A stretch of DNA of 64,000 bases from Clarkia xantiana subsp. parviflora (taxonomy: Eukaryota; Streptophyta; Magnoliopsida; Myrtales; Onagraceae), in NCBI GenBank assembly GCA_036873135.1, contig JAPTYO010000014.1, positions 21,908,952 to 21,972,951 of the forward strand, given 5' to 3'. Below are positions 38,701 to 48,948 of the stretch, in pieces. Made by a program: the position numbers and the translations under genes. The stretch's first letter is position 1. The number at the start of each line of letters is the position of its first letter. The notes under the pieces were generated by a model. It searched no databases and was not told the DNA's origin. It saw only the letters and a program-made list of their open reading frames with translations.

Positions 38701-39058
38701 GCAGAATTTCATCTATCGATTATGTGCAGAATTAAATTCCAAATAGAGATGATCCATATTCATTTTTCACTGTACTAACGTGCTTTAATTTTTGTTGTGC
38801 GGATGAATTTAATTTGTTTAGATCGATGATCTTCTCAAACATAGAAATGAAATCCACGGTGCGTACACTAGTCGTTCACCATTAAAACGAAGCAGCAGTA
38901 GTAAGGCCAAGAGCAGGTCCTCGCCCTCTCATAGTGAAGGTAGTGAAGATGGTCAAAATAGAGACAGCAAAAGATCTTCTTCAATGAAAGACAAGACAAG
39001 AAAGAAGAAATGGTTCAATAATATCCATATAAAGGTCGACAAGAGGAAGCCGTGCTAG
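35732..39058 (+). CDS. J-domain protein of the ARG1/ARL family (ARL1/DNAJ16-type)
   Basis: Hsp70 co-chaperone of the plant ARG1-like group, whose members act in gravity signalling and membrane traffic. Exons: 35732-35868, 36212-36335, 36449-36531, 36658-36769, 36853-36957, 37357-37407, 37658-37747, 37843-37948, 38267-38415, 38495-38548, 38822-39058; in frame throughout, 415 aa (Arabidopsis ARL1 is about 436). The start MPAHRSKSEKHDAAKQLRRD is the family N-terminus. J domain about residues 18-85 with intact HPD (KYHPDKN). Then ELDLSSLGAMNTMFAALF, SKLGVPIKTTVSA, FFKKLDGFQQCE, a coiled coil (EKQNLREVEAQILTKRAEL, about 280-340) and the conserved basic end KKKWFNNIHIKVDKRKPC. Exon 7 uses the donor at 37748, which adds GPS compared with a possible GT at 37740 that would break the frame. 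A CT-rich leader precedes the start. Confidence 0.95.
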
Positions 39059-39937
39059 ATGATAAAGAATCAATAAAATCATTACTCAGACATCTTCGTT
39101 TCCTTTCCAGGTCATATCCAAATTTTCTCCTCTGCCCAAGTTTTGTCTATGGCTGGTTATATGCAAGAAAAATGGCCACTCATAGAACAAGTGGCTACTG
39201 CTCTTTGTTGTAAAGTTAATTGTTGATTCATTTAGTAATGACAATAGCTCGTTGTTATAGTAGAGTACACGAGGCGTCGTTTGTTCATCTCTTGAAATTT
39301 TTTCAGCTGTTGTTGCTCTGATTTCGTACATGATTTAATCTCCATATAGGGTTAAATACCACACTGCTTGCTGAACAACTGATGCACTTTATGCTAGCTG
39401 ATTTTTTATATTTTTTGCTACATTCCGCTTGCTAAACTAATACAGTAGTACACAATTTGTTTGCTCTGCCGTAAGCTTCGGACGTAAAATCAACAGGTGT
39501 GCACTAGAGTTGTCCAGTCCACATATACACATTTCCTGTTCAATGTTAAGAGAAAAATGAAGGAAGCTAGCAAGTTGAACTTTCAATATTTGTTCAGCCA
39601 GTGAAAAGTTGGAAAAGAAAATCCAGTTAGCACAATCAGCTCATGAATCAATCAATCAATCACAAGTTTGGTTTTTAACCGCTCCTTATATCGGTCCTTG
39701 TTCTGGAGTAGCTTCGTGCATTTCCTATTTGGGTTGATCTGTTTTCTACCCAAACGAGACTCTGAGAAATTTGAAAGTGAAGCAGCGAAACCGTACAATA
39801 AGCCCCAAACCGTACAATTTTGATATTATACATACATACATACTTGATAGAAAACAGAAGACCTAACAATCACTCATAATTAGTCGAATTTGATATCCTC
39901 TTCTTCCATAGAATAATTTGTGTCTCCCCTCCCTCCC
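39059..39937. other. Convergent 3' flanks, no further gene
   Basis: Space between the 3' ends of the J-protein gene (+) and the peroxidase gene (-). Contains CATACATACATACA and AATCAATCAATCA microsatellites near 39650 and 39830. No exon seen. Confidence 0.65.
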
Positions 39938-40951
39938 TCAAGTTTGGATCGAGTTGAAAGAATCGCATCGGTTGCGGATTTCTCCTACATTCCCAGTCTT
40001 GACTTGGTAATCGCTCACCTTCTCCATTGCCCGACCAAATGCCTCAAAGAACGCCGTTTGGTTGGCCGCGTAAAGCTCCACAAATCCTTTTGTCATCTTA
40101 TCGGTTGCAATCGCTTGGTCCGATTCCATCAGGCCGAGACCTCGCTGGAGATTGATGAAGTACATGTTGTCGAACTTGTTTGGAGTGATGACGTCGTTAA
40201 ACGCCGACATGGACGGATCTACGGTGTAGTTCTTACAAAGCGTCTTTAGCCCTTCAGCATAAGTCGGGTTGTATGTCGGATCGGTCTTCATCGTCTTACT
40301 GTAGTTGAAGAGACGGTAACTGAACTCCTTGCAGTGGGTGAACCCGATGGTGTGAGCCCCAGTCAGGGCAACCATTTCTTGGATCGACAACCCCTTGCTC
40401 TGGAACATGGAGATGATCGTCTTCAGCGACATTTTGGGTTGCGCAATGTGGTATTCCACTCCGGCGGCCTTGGAGGTGAGCCCGTCCTTCCTCCCTAACC
40501 TCACATTGTAAAACGGCCCTCCAACCATAGAGACAAGGTCTCGTGTGGCGACTGCCATGATGTCTGTGCAGGAGACTGTCCCAGGGCACTCGATCTCTAG
40601 GGCAGTCTTGATCCTGGTGATGAGATCGAAACCGTCTCCTGGGAGGGATAAGTTGATGTCAGCGTCTCTTTCGGCCTTGTTGAAGGCATTGGAGGTTATC
40701 AGAACGGAGCCATCACAACCTCCAACCATGCAGTCGTGGAAGAATAGGCGGAGCGTGGCAGCTGCAGTCGTGGAGGAAGCGATCTGCTTCTCAATGACGG
40801 TGCGGCGTATAACCTCATGTAATTGAGGACATGTCTTGTTATAGTAGTCGAGGGTGAGGGCGGGCCCACCCTCGACCACCTTCCCAGCTCCTACGGCAGA
40901 AGTGACCAAGTCGATCGGGAACAGGAGGAAGACAAGGAAGATTAATGTCAT
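39938..40951 (-). CDS. Class III secretory peroxidase (intronless, Prx31/41/63/65-type)
   Basis: Haem peroxidase of the plant cell wall/vacuole pathway that oxidises phenolics with hydrogen peroxide. 337 aa in one exon. Hydrophobic signal peptide at residues 1-20 (LIFLVFLLFPIDLVTSAVG). Distal haem region ATLRLFFHDCMVGGCDGSV with catalytic Arg and His; proximal His in VALTGAHTIGFTHCKEF. Eight conserved Cys (TCP, HDC, GGC, IECPG, VSC, THC, LCKN, RNRC) fit the four family disulfides. LGRKDG, KFDNMYFINLQRGLGLMESD and NQTAFFEAFGRAMEKV are typical of the intronless Prx31/41/63/65 group, which explains the lack of the usual three introns. Met replaces the commoner Phe after the HDC motif. It is head to head with the LRR gene at 41372. 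Confidence 0.96.
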   Translation of the reverse strand: MTLIFLVFLLFPIDLVTSAVGAGKVVEGGPALTLDYYNKTCPQLHEVIRRTVIEKQIASSTTAAATLRLFFHDCMVGGCDGSVLITSNAFNKAERDADINLSLPGDGFDLITRIKTALEIECPGTVSCTDIMAVATRDLVSMVGGPFYNVRLGRKDGLTSKAAGVEYHIAQPKMSLKTIISMFQSKGLSIQEMVALTGAHTIGFTHCKEFSYRLFNYSKTMKTDPTYNPTYAEGLKTLCKNYTVDPSMSAFNDVITPNKFDNMYFINLQRGLGLMESDQAIATDKMTKGFVELYAANQTAFFEAFGRAMEKVSDYQVKTGNVGEIRNRCDSFNSIQT

Positions 40952-41371
40952 TTTTTAAATGTTTTTTTTAATTTTTTTTTTATTTTTCAAATTATGGCTT
41001 CCCTCTACTTTCTAGGAGGGGAAGAGGTAACGAAAGGAAGAAGCATAGAAATTTTGTTTAGGGGCAATGTATTGTAGAGGAATAGAGGCTGTTTTGTAAG
41101 GGACTATTATGGAGGGAATGGATGCCCATGGTAGTGGAAGGGAGGATTTGTAGGAGTTGGTTGTTATTTTGGACACCTACATTTTTGGGCCTATTTTATT
41201 GGGCTTTGACCGGTTCATTGTTCTGCTGTACTCGAACCGGTTGTTCGGTCGGATAGAAGTTGCAGAGTCCGCTCTCCAGAAGATGCCGGAAAAAGGCGCG
41301 CCGCTCTATCTGCAAGTCAGCAACGGAATTGCCATTCCTATGAGCATCTAACCGCAGTTCCGACGAAGCTG
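40952..41371. promoter_or_regulatory. Short divergent promoter region with two site II (TGGGCC/T) motifs
   Basis: Only 420 bp separate the divergent start codons of the peroxidase (-) and the EMB2004-type gene (+). TGGGCC at 41186-41191 and TGGGCT at 41200-41205 lie 14 bp apart; such paired site II motifs are TCP-factor targets common upstream of plant housekeeping genes, here oriented toward the LRR gene. An open frame at 41157-41351 has no family features and is taken as leader sequence. Confidence 0.5.
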
Positions 41372-44300
41372 ATGGACTTCACCTCCGCGCTCTCACTCCG
41401 TTCTCATCTCAACCACAGGGTAAATTTCCTTCTCCGTCTTCATGCTGATTGTTTCAGTGTACTTGGAGCTCAAACTTTTGCTTCGATTCGAAATGCTCAG
41501 GTAGCGCCTACAGTGGGCTTGCGCTGCAGCTCGCTGCAATTCTGTCTGTGCACTCGTTCGGTGTCTTTCCGCAGCTGTAAAAGGCGTTACGGATGCCGAA
41601 GCTTAGTGGTTGTGGCTGCGTCTGGTGGCTCCAGTCGCGTGACTGGTGGACGGAAAGTTTATAGAGAGTCTCAGCGGGATAACTCGTCGCAAATTGTGTT
41701 GGTCAGGCAGATTGCTCCGTTTGTGCTCCCTGCCGGAGCTGTTCTGGCCGCTTCTTTAGGTATGAAAATGGTTCATGCTTAGTTCCTCAGGGACATTGTT
41801 GTATAACTTGGAGTGTTCAGTTGCGATGATATCTCTTGAGTATACTGCACGTTGATTAGGTTGGATTATAATTTTTGTATTCCTAACCTCTAGTCCTCTA
41901 CTTATGGATTCTTAATTATATAATCATACAGAGATTAGGAGGATTTAGTTGTTTTCGTTACTCAATCTGTATATGCTGCTTCATTTGAAGAGCTGTGTTC
42001 CTTGAGTTCGGTTGCCTCTTGGAAATGCAAAGGATTATTTGAAATTGACATTGACGTTAGTTTACAACCTTGAGCGCTTATGCATTGTAATTGTATTTCT
42101 TCATTTTTGACTTGTTCTTTGGTTACTGACTAGTGTGAGAATGTGTAATGGAAATGTCCCAGCACATACATTTTATGGAATGAGAGATTAATATCAGACG
42201 TTTATGTATGATTTCTAAGTTGATGCTTCATGATGGTTAATATGTCAGATCAAGCAAATTTTCCATATCTGCCTTGCATCTATCTCATTGATATGTTATG
42301 TCCAGATTGAGAGTCTCAGTCTTACCTGTTCTAGCTTGCCTAATTCATAATAGAATCTGTCATAATAATTTTGTTGGTAAATGTAGCATGTGATTGTATA
42401 CTATCTGTACTAATTTGTTTCTTCAGCTGACAGTTCTATGGAAACTACTGGAAAGATTTGTTATCTCAAAGAGAGAGATTCCATCGTCCGGCGAAAACAA
42501 ATCTCCAGCTCAAGGAATGACATGGTCCATTGGTGCTGGATCAAATCTATTCTCTAATCTAAAGGCTAATTTAGACAACAGTTCTAAGGGGAAACTCGGT
42601 GATTTTGCCAAAGAATTGAAGACATTTAGTATTGTTGACATGTCAGGTATGACGTTGTTGTGTATCGTCAAACTTGTGAACTTTAAAGTCTAATGCACAC
42701 TACTTCTGCTCTCTTAGTCATGCTTTAGAATGAAAAGGAAGTGTACTTAACCCTATAATTAGTTTGTTATAGTTATACCATCACTCTTTGGTTTTTCCTC
42801 TCTTCTTACTAATCTTCTTGCATACTATAAATCAAAGATGCCCTTGTTTTTCTTTTTAGAATTTGAAAATGATTTGTTCTTTGAGATTACAATGCTTCAA
42901 TATTATTGCTCCGATTATAGAATACTTCTTGTAGGTCGGCACTTCGGAGATGGAGGGATCTTTTATCTTGCTGAGGGTTTAGGGTATAATCAGGTAAGCT
43001 ATCTTTGTGTTGGTTCTCGTTTATCCTAGCATATTGAAGCATGAATTATATTTTATTGGGGTAAAGGGCTTAACATTTTTCAATTAGTTTATTGGTTTCA
43101 TGTTGTCCAATGCTCAAAAGTAGGAATGTTGCATGTTTTGTGTGTTCAAGTTTCTTGTTTTTTACATCTTTTTACTCATTTAGATTGTAGAGGAAGTAAG
43201 TTTTGCTACCAATGGAATAACTGCAGCGGGAGTGAAGGCTTTTGATGGAGTTCTTCAGTCAAATAGCACACTGAAGACATTAGATCTTTCTGGAAACCCC
43301 ATTGGAGATGAAGGAGTGAAAGTAAGTTCAAGTCTTAATTAGTTACTTCATGATTGTGTTTGTGATTTCCTTCTACCTGTTATTTCTGCTTGCCCTTTGT
43401 GGCTGTGATTATGTTTTTATGTAGTTCAGTTGATGTGTCGTTTATGTTAAATCATCAACTGTAACTTGCATTGCTAATGTACTTCGCGTTCCAGCAAAAT
43501 GTTCTTTATGCTGGCGCTTTCTTTACAAAGCTGCAAGGATCAAATCATTTTTGTGACTCTTGATTGGCAACATTTATCCTTCATAAGCCCACACTTTACT
43601 TAAAAATAAATAAAATATAAAGTTGATTTATATTCTTTAGATTTATTTGGTAACACTCTAATTTCTTGGCGGTTTTGTTCTTCCCGCAGTACCTGTGTGA
43701 TATTTTGGTAGGTAATGATAGTATTGAAAAGCTCATGCTGACCAGCACTGGCTTGGGGGATGAGGTATGCTTTCATAAAGGCATTTGAAAGTATCAGGAT
43801 GACTGATCATTCCGTGTTGGAATTGAAAATCAGTTCTTTCGTGTTGTGAATCTCATTGTGCTTATTTGTGCAGGGAGCGTCCGCGATTGCAGAGTTGTTG
43901 AAGAAGAGCAAAAACTTGCGAATTATTGAACTCAATAATAACACAATTGATTATTCTGTAAGCATGATTCGTTCTTTCTAGATAATGTTTTTATAGTTTC
44001 ATCACACAAATTGTGATGATGGATATTTTCCTTGTATGTATGATGACATGTTTTTTCGAAATGGGGTTAGGGGTTTACAAGTCTTGGTGGAGCACTCCGA
44101 GAGAACAATACCATACGGGGCTTGCATCTAAAGTGAGTTATCACATTCCTGTTCTCTGTTGGTTTGGTAATGGCCATACTCATTTCTGTTCGTTCGCTAC
44201 TGCCAACATTTGAATATCTGATTTATGTTTATATGCATGTGACTTTAGGGCTTTGTTTTTATCTGAAAATCTGATGCTTTTGTATATTTAGTAACAACTA

Positions 44301-46975
44301 TGGCGGTCCTCTCGGGGTTAATGCATTGGCTAAAGGTATCGAAGGGAACAAATCTTTAAGGGTACATGCCTTCCCTACTTATTTTGGCTTAATGCACGCA
44401 CTTTGTAATTGCTGTCGAAATATTTCTGCTCCTTCAGTTTGGCTTCATATCTCACATTCAAAACCTTTTATATTAACAATTATTTCTTATTTGTATATAT
44501 ATATATATATATATATTGTAGGGAAAAGAACCTATTTACAGTCTGAATTTTACACCATGTGTCAGTTTGGTGTCTGAGGTTTACAAACGGTATCTGAATT
44601 TACATATATGTTGCTATTTGGTGTCTCCGTCTATTTTGGCAGTTAAGTTGGATGGAATGATGTCACGTGCTGGTCACGTGAGGGCAATAATTTTAAAATA
44701 CCCAGAAAGACCCCAACACGTTCCGGCCGATTCCGGCCAAGTCCCGGCCGATTAAGGCCAATTACGGCCGATTATGGCCAATTACGGCCGATTTAGGGCT
44801 AAGCATCTCTGATTCCGGCCGATTACGACCAACCCACCCCGATTCCGTCTGATTACGGCCAAACCCACCCCGATTCCGGCCAAACCCGTCCCGATTCCGG
44901 CCGACTACGGCCTATTCCGGCCGATTTTGGCTGATTTCCGGCCAATTCCGACCGATTGAAGGTGGGTGTCTGGAGGTGGGTGGCCGGAGTCGGGGTGGGT
45001 GGCTAGATTGTCGGTTGGTTTTTTTTAAAAAGGGCAAAATTGTCTTTTCAAGTAAGTATGTTAAATTTAACCCCAAAAACTAACGGAAAAACCAAACAGG
45101 CACCGTTTAAAATTGAGACACCAAACTGACACATGGTGTAAAATCCAGACAGTTTTTAGGTTCTATTCCCTATATTTAATGCAACATCCATTTTGTCTAT
45201 AAAATGTTGAACGTTCATTCATTTGTAGCATTACCAAGCTTAATCGATGAATTACGAGGCCCTATTCCATTGCATGAAGCATAATGAATCTTAACTCAAT
45301 ATATTTAACATTGTTATTGACATCTCTAGGAACTTCATTTGCATGGAAATTCTATTGGAGATGAAGGTGTCCGTGCCTTGATGTCTGGTTTATCATTACA
45401 GAAAGGTTTATTTTGGCTATGTGATATTTGCTTCTACTAATGAATCTTCCTTAGAGTACTCCTAACTAGGTCTTACTTTTGAGTTGATAGTAAATCTTGC
45501 GGTTTCTACAGGTAAAATTGCTCTTTTAGACCTCGGTAACAATTCAATCAGTGCAAAGGGAGCCTATCACGTTGCTGACTATATCAAGAAAAACAAGTCC
45601 TTGTTATGGTTGAATCTCTACATGAATGACATAGGTGATGAGGTACTCATGATGGGAACTTGTACACTTCTACATAGCCTGCTTCTTTGATTTGTATTGA
45701 ACACTTTAGATTGGATATATAGGATAGTAAGTTTTATGTCCTTTTGACTAACCGACGAAACACAGAATATCGTGGAGATAGCATTTCTATTCTCTTTTGC
45801 TGTTACGGTGTTTTAAATATTCAGGTCTATGTAGTTTATATTTAATTTTGAATGGTGCTCCTTTTGTGGTCTGTTCAAGGAATCCAATGAATTAATTTCA
45901 ACATTATTTCAGGGGGCTGAGCAGATGGCTAAGGCTTTGAAGGAAAACCGTTCTTTGACAACAGTAGATATGGTGATTTCAGAATGTACCAATTTCATTT
46001 GCTGCATGTATTTTTGAGTTTGCTGAATTGAGATAACCAGTTCAAATCCTTTTTGACAGGGGGGAAACAACATCCGTGCAGATGGAGCTGCGGCCATAGC
46101 GCGAGTATTTAAAGACAATAATATCATAACAACTGTAAGCCACTCTTAAAATCTTTTCATGATAATTCAAATGTAGCCGCACATTTTTCAGACTTTGACA
46201 CCAGTGAATGCTGATTTGGCACAGCTGGAGCTTGGTTACAACCCAATTGGTGCTGAAGGAGCCAAGGCTCTGGCTGAAGTTCTGAAATTCCACGGAAACA
46301 TAAATACTCTTAAGCTTGGTTGGTGTCAGGTAATTGAGCTGTTTTCATATTACATGGGATCTGCTTCGGAATTGTATCAATTATATTCCTAAGGGTCAAA
46401 ATCCAAATTGCTAGCTGAAGTTGTGGCCTATGAGGTTGTAATTTGCAGATAGGAGCAAAGGGTGCAGAGTCGGTTGCGGATATGTTGAGATACAACACCA
46501 CTATATCGGTTTTGGATTTACGGGCAAATGGTCTACGAGATGAGGTTCGTTTGTCTCAATTAGCTAGCTGTTTGGATTTATTTCACATCCATCTCTGATC
46601 ATACATATCTTCTTTGCCTAATTATATATATATGTAGGGTGCACTTTGTCTGTCTCGGAGCTTAAAAGTAGTCAACGAAGCTCTAACTTCGCTCGATCTT
46701 GGATTTAATGAAATAAGGGATGACGGGGCTTTTGCCATTGCTCAAGCACTAAAGTCTAACGAGGATGTGGCGGTTTCAGCCTTGAACCTTGGTAACAACT
46801 TGTTCACCAAATTTGGGCAGGTAACTAAACCCCATTTCGGTGCTTCAATCTTTTCAGCCAGCTTGATTCGTTGTTTATCCACTGTCGTGTCGTTTTTCCC
46901 ATGCAGAGCGCCCTCACAGACGCAAGAGACCACGTTTACGAGATGAATGAAAAGGAAATCAGTATTTTCTTCTAG
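41372..46975 (+). CDS. Ribonuclease-inhibitor-like LRR protein, EMB2004-type
   Basis: Similar in order and wording to the Arabidopsis embryo-essential RNI-like protein EMB2004 (At1g10510); the molecular role is unknown, plastid location is predicted for that family. Exons: 41372-41759, 42434-42646, 42935-42993, 43184-43321, 43690-43764, 43874-43957, 44071-44132, 44292-44361, 45330-45405, 45512-45642, 45913-45972, 46060-46134, 46225-46329, 46449-46544, 46638-46820, 46907-46975; all phases agree, 627 aa. N-terminal 100 residues are Ser/Arg-rich and acid-poor, like a transit peptide, followed by SRVTGGRKVYRES and a hydrophobic segment (FVLPAGAVLAASLVLWKLLE, about 115-135). About eleven 28-residue LRRs follow, with L-x-L-x-x-N-x-I/L-G-x-x-G-A phrases such as LDLGNNSISAKGAYHVADYI and LELGYNPIGAEGAKALAEVL. 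It ends EMNEKEISIFF. Exon 2 uses the second of two acceptors 7 nt apart. Confidence 0.94.
44520..45171. mobile_element. TIR element E4 in intron 8 of the EMB2004-type gene
   Basis: Ends AGGGAAAAGAACCT and inverse AGGTTCTATTCCCT; about 60 bp of inverted repeat including TTTTACACCATGTGTCAG left and its complement right. Interior 44710-44940 is GC-rich and made of repeated ATTCCGGCCGATTACGGCC-like units. No coding capacity. Flanks ATATATTGT and ATATTTAAT match 6/9. Confidence 0.85.
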
Positions 46976-47215
46976 ATTTACAAATTTATGCGTCATTCTG
47001 TTGCCATGGTAGTTAAACACTGCAACTCTTTAGAATTTTGATGTTGAGTGATCATTACGGTTAGTTAATAGATCCGATTTTGTAACTAAGGTAAGGGGGT
47101 TCAATCAAATAAAAGGTACTCATGTTATGTACTCAGTTATTAGATTGGTCTAGCCATGGCTAGGGGTGCGAGTGAGTAAAGCTACTTTGAATCAAATTTG
47201 AGTCTAATATTTTTT

Positions 47216-48151
47216 GGGGTTAAGAACCTATGAAAGGTTTGAACTATCACCAATGTTAACGGGAGTGGTCTGAAATTTAAAAAGTTAATAATAGAGGTCT
47301 GAAATTTCAGTTTTGTTGATAACAGCGGTCTCCGTTAGTTTTTTCCGTTAAAACTAATAGAAGTTGGTCACATGCTTGGCATGTGACCGGAAATAAAATA
47401 AATTTTCAAAAATGCCCTTCTATCAAGTGTGCCCCTCACATGCTTGAAGTGAAAAGACCAAAATGCCCTTGAAGCCACCACGACTCCACCAACCCAACTC
47501 CGGCGACCACCAACCGTACTCCGGCGACCACCACCGTACTCCGGCGACCACCAACCGTACTCCGGCGACCACCAACCGTACTCCGGCGACCACCACCAAG
47601 GCTCCGATTGGGCCCAAATCGGAGCCACCGGCCCTGATTGGGCTCCGATCGGAGCTTTGTGGCTCTGGTCGGAGCCACAGAGCTCCGATCTGGAGCTCTG
47701 TGGCCCCGACCAGAGCCACAGAGCTCCAGATCGGAGCTTTTTTGGCTCCGATCGGAGTTTTTTTGCTGAGGTGGTGGTGGAGTCGGGCCGCCGGAGCCGA
47801 GGTGGTGGTCGTCGGAGTCGAGGTGGTGGTGGCCGGAGTCGGGTGGTGGTGGCCGGATTCGGGTGGTGGTGGCCGGAGTCGGGTGGCGGTGACCGGAGTT
47901 GGATGGTTTTAATTTGACTTTAGGGGTAAAATTGTCATTTCACATTTACTTAAATAATATATTAAATAAAACAAAATATTAAAGGGGCAAAAATGTCATT
48001 TTACACAATTCTGTTAAATTTAACCCTAAAAATGGACGGAAAACCTCAAATCAACAAAATTGAAATTTTAGACCTCCGTTATTAACTTTTTAAATTTCAG
48101 ACCTCTCCCGTTAACATGGGTGATAGTTTAGACATTTCATAAGTTCTTAAC
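47216..48151. mobile_element. TIR element E3 with long (about 100-150 bp) inverted ends
   Basis: Left end GGGGTTAAGAACCT..., right end AAGTTCTTAAC, with a long inverted match including AACTATCACC, TTAACGGGAG, GTCTGAAATTT and TTTTGTTGAT. Interior 47460-47900 is GC-rich: five repeats of CCGTACTCCGGCGACCACC, then GGCTCCGATCGGAGC-type palindromic units, then GGTGGTGGCCGGAGTCG repeats. Flanked by T-runs that hide any duplication. Open frames inside (Gly/Arg-rich) are by-products of the repeats. Confidence 0.85.
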
Positions 48152-48319
48152 TTTTTTTTTTTTTAGTTCGAGCATGATAATACTTTGCCATTAGCTACTT
48201 ACGAGACTAAATAAGCTTTATAATACACAAGTAGTCAGCTGAGTTTGAGTGTGAGTTGAGCTAGATTTTGTAGTTGGAAGAATGCTACCATATTGTGATG
48301 TACAATGGGTTTACAAGTC

Positions 48320-48921
48320 TGTTTCGTCCAGAACCGCTTGATGTAACGGACTGTCAAATCTTCAGGTTGATCGCCGTGTTAGGTTCTATTCGCGCTCCTT
48401 GATCCGAGCTCGTTGTCCGAACCTGCACGTTGGACACTAACTAGCACGGAGAGGGGGTGGTGCTAGTTGAGCCCACTCTGATGCTTAAATAAGAATTCTA
48501 GAGAGATAAAGCTAGAGAGAAGTCAGAGCCCCTAAGGCATTCTGGAGTGAAGATAAAGAATAAAATGGGTTATAGGCAACCTTAAAACCGACCCCGGTTT
48601 TTGTGCGATTCGACGCCGGTTTAAAAGAAAGTGTGAACCGTCGTCTGGTTTGATCAATGTTGGCTATTGGAAAACTCTAACTTAGTGTAAGAACACAAAT
48701 GGAACACGCATGCTGCAGACGACGACTCGGATCACGTCGGATTTGGGAAATCCTAGCGTGATCTGGGTCGCCTAGGGCAATCCGGACCGGTCCGGATGCG
48801 TGTGTCGCGCGTCCGGACCGTTTTGACCCTCGGGAACGCGTTTTGATCAGTTTATGTGATTTTGACGTGTTTACGAAGTCCGAAACGTAAATACAAACCT
48901 GAATTAGGCAGATATCCATCA
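48320..48921 (-). repeat. 3' LTR of the Tat element
   Basis: 602-bp repeat, TG...CA ends, same as 57682-58295 apart from substitutions and small indels. Confidence 0.95.
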
Positions 48922-48925
48922 CTTA

Positions 48926-48948
48926 CCCCCCCCCCCCCCCCCCCCCCC
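48926..48948 (-). other. 23-bp C run next to the 3' LTR (G-tract on the coding strand)
   Basis: Four bases inside the 3' LTR; on the minus strand a pure G run, placed where the polypurine tract belongs. Length may be unreliable in a homopolymer. Confidence 0.7.

Noticed and set aside
40296..40826. Two open frames (97 and 93 codons) overlapping the peroxidase gene
   Set aside because: Other-frame shadows of the peroxidase coding sequence.
41157..41351. 64-codon frame between the peroxidase and LRR genes
   Set aside because: No conserved motif, overlaps the probable leader and site II motifs of the LRR gene.
47423..47917. Several Gly/Arg- and Pro/Thr-rich open frames on both strands
   Set aside because: All are translations of the minisatellites inside TIR element E3, open in several frames at once.
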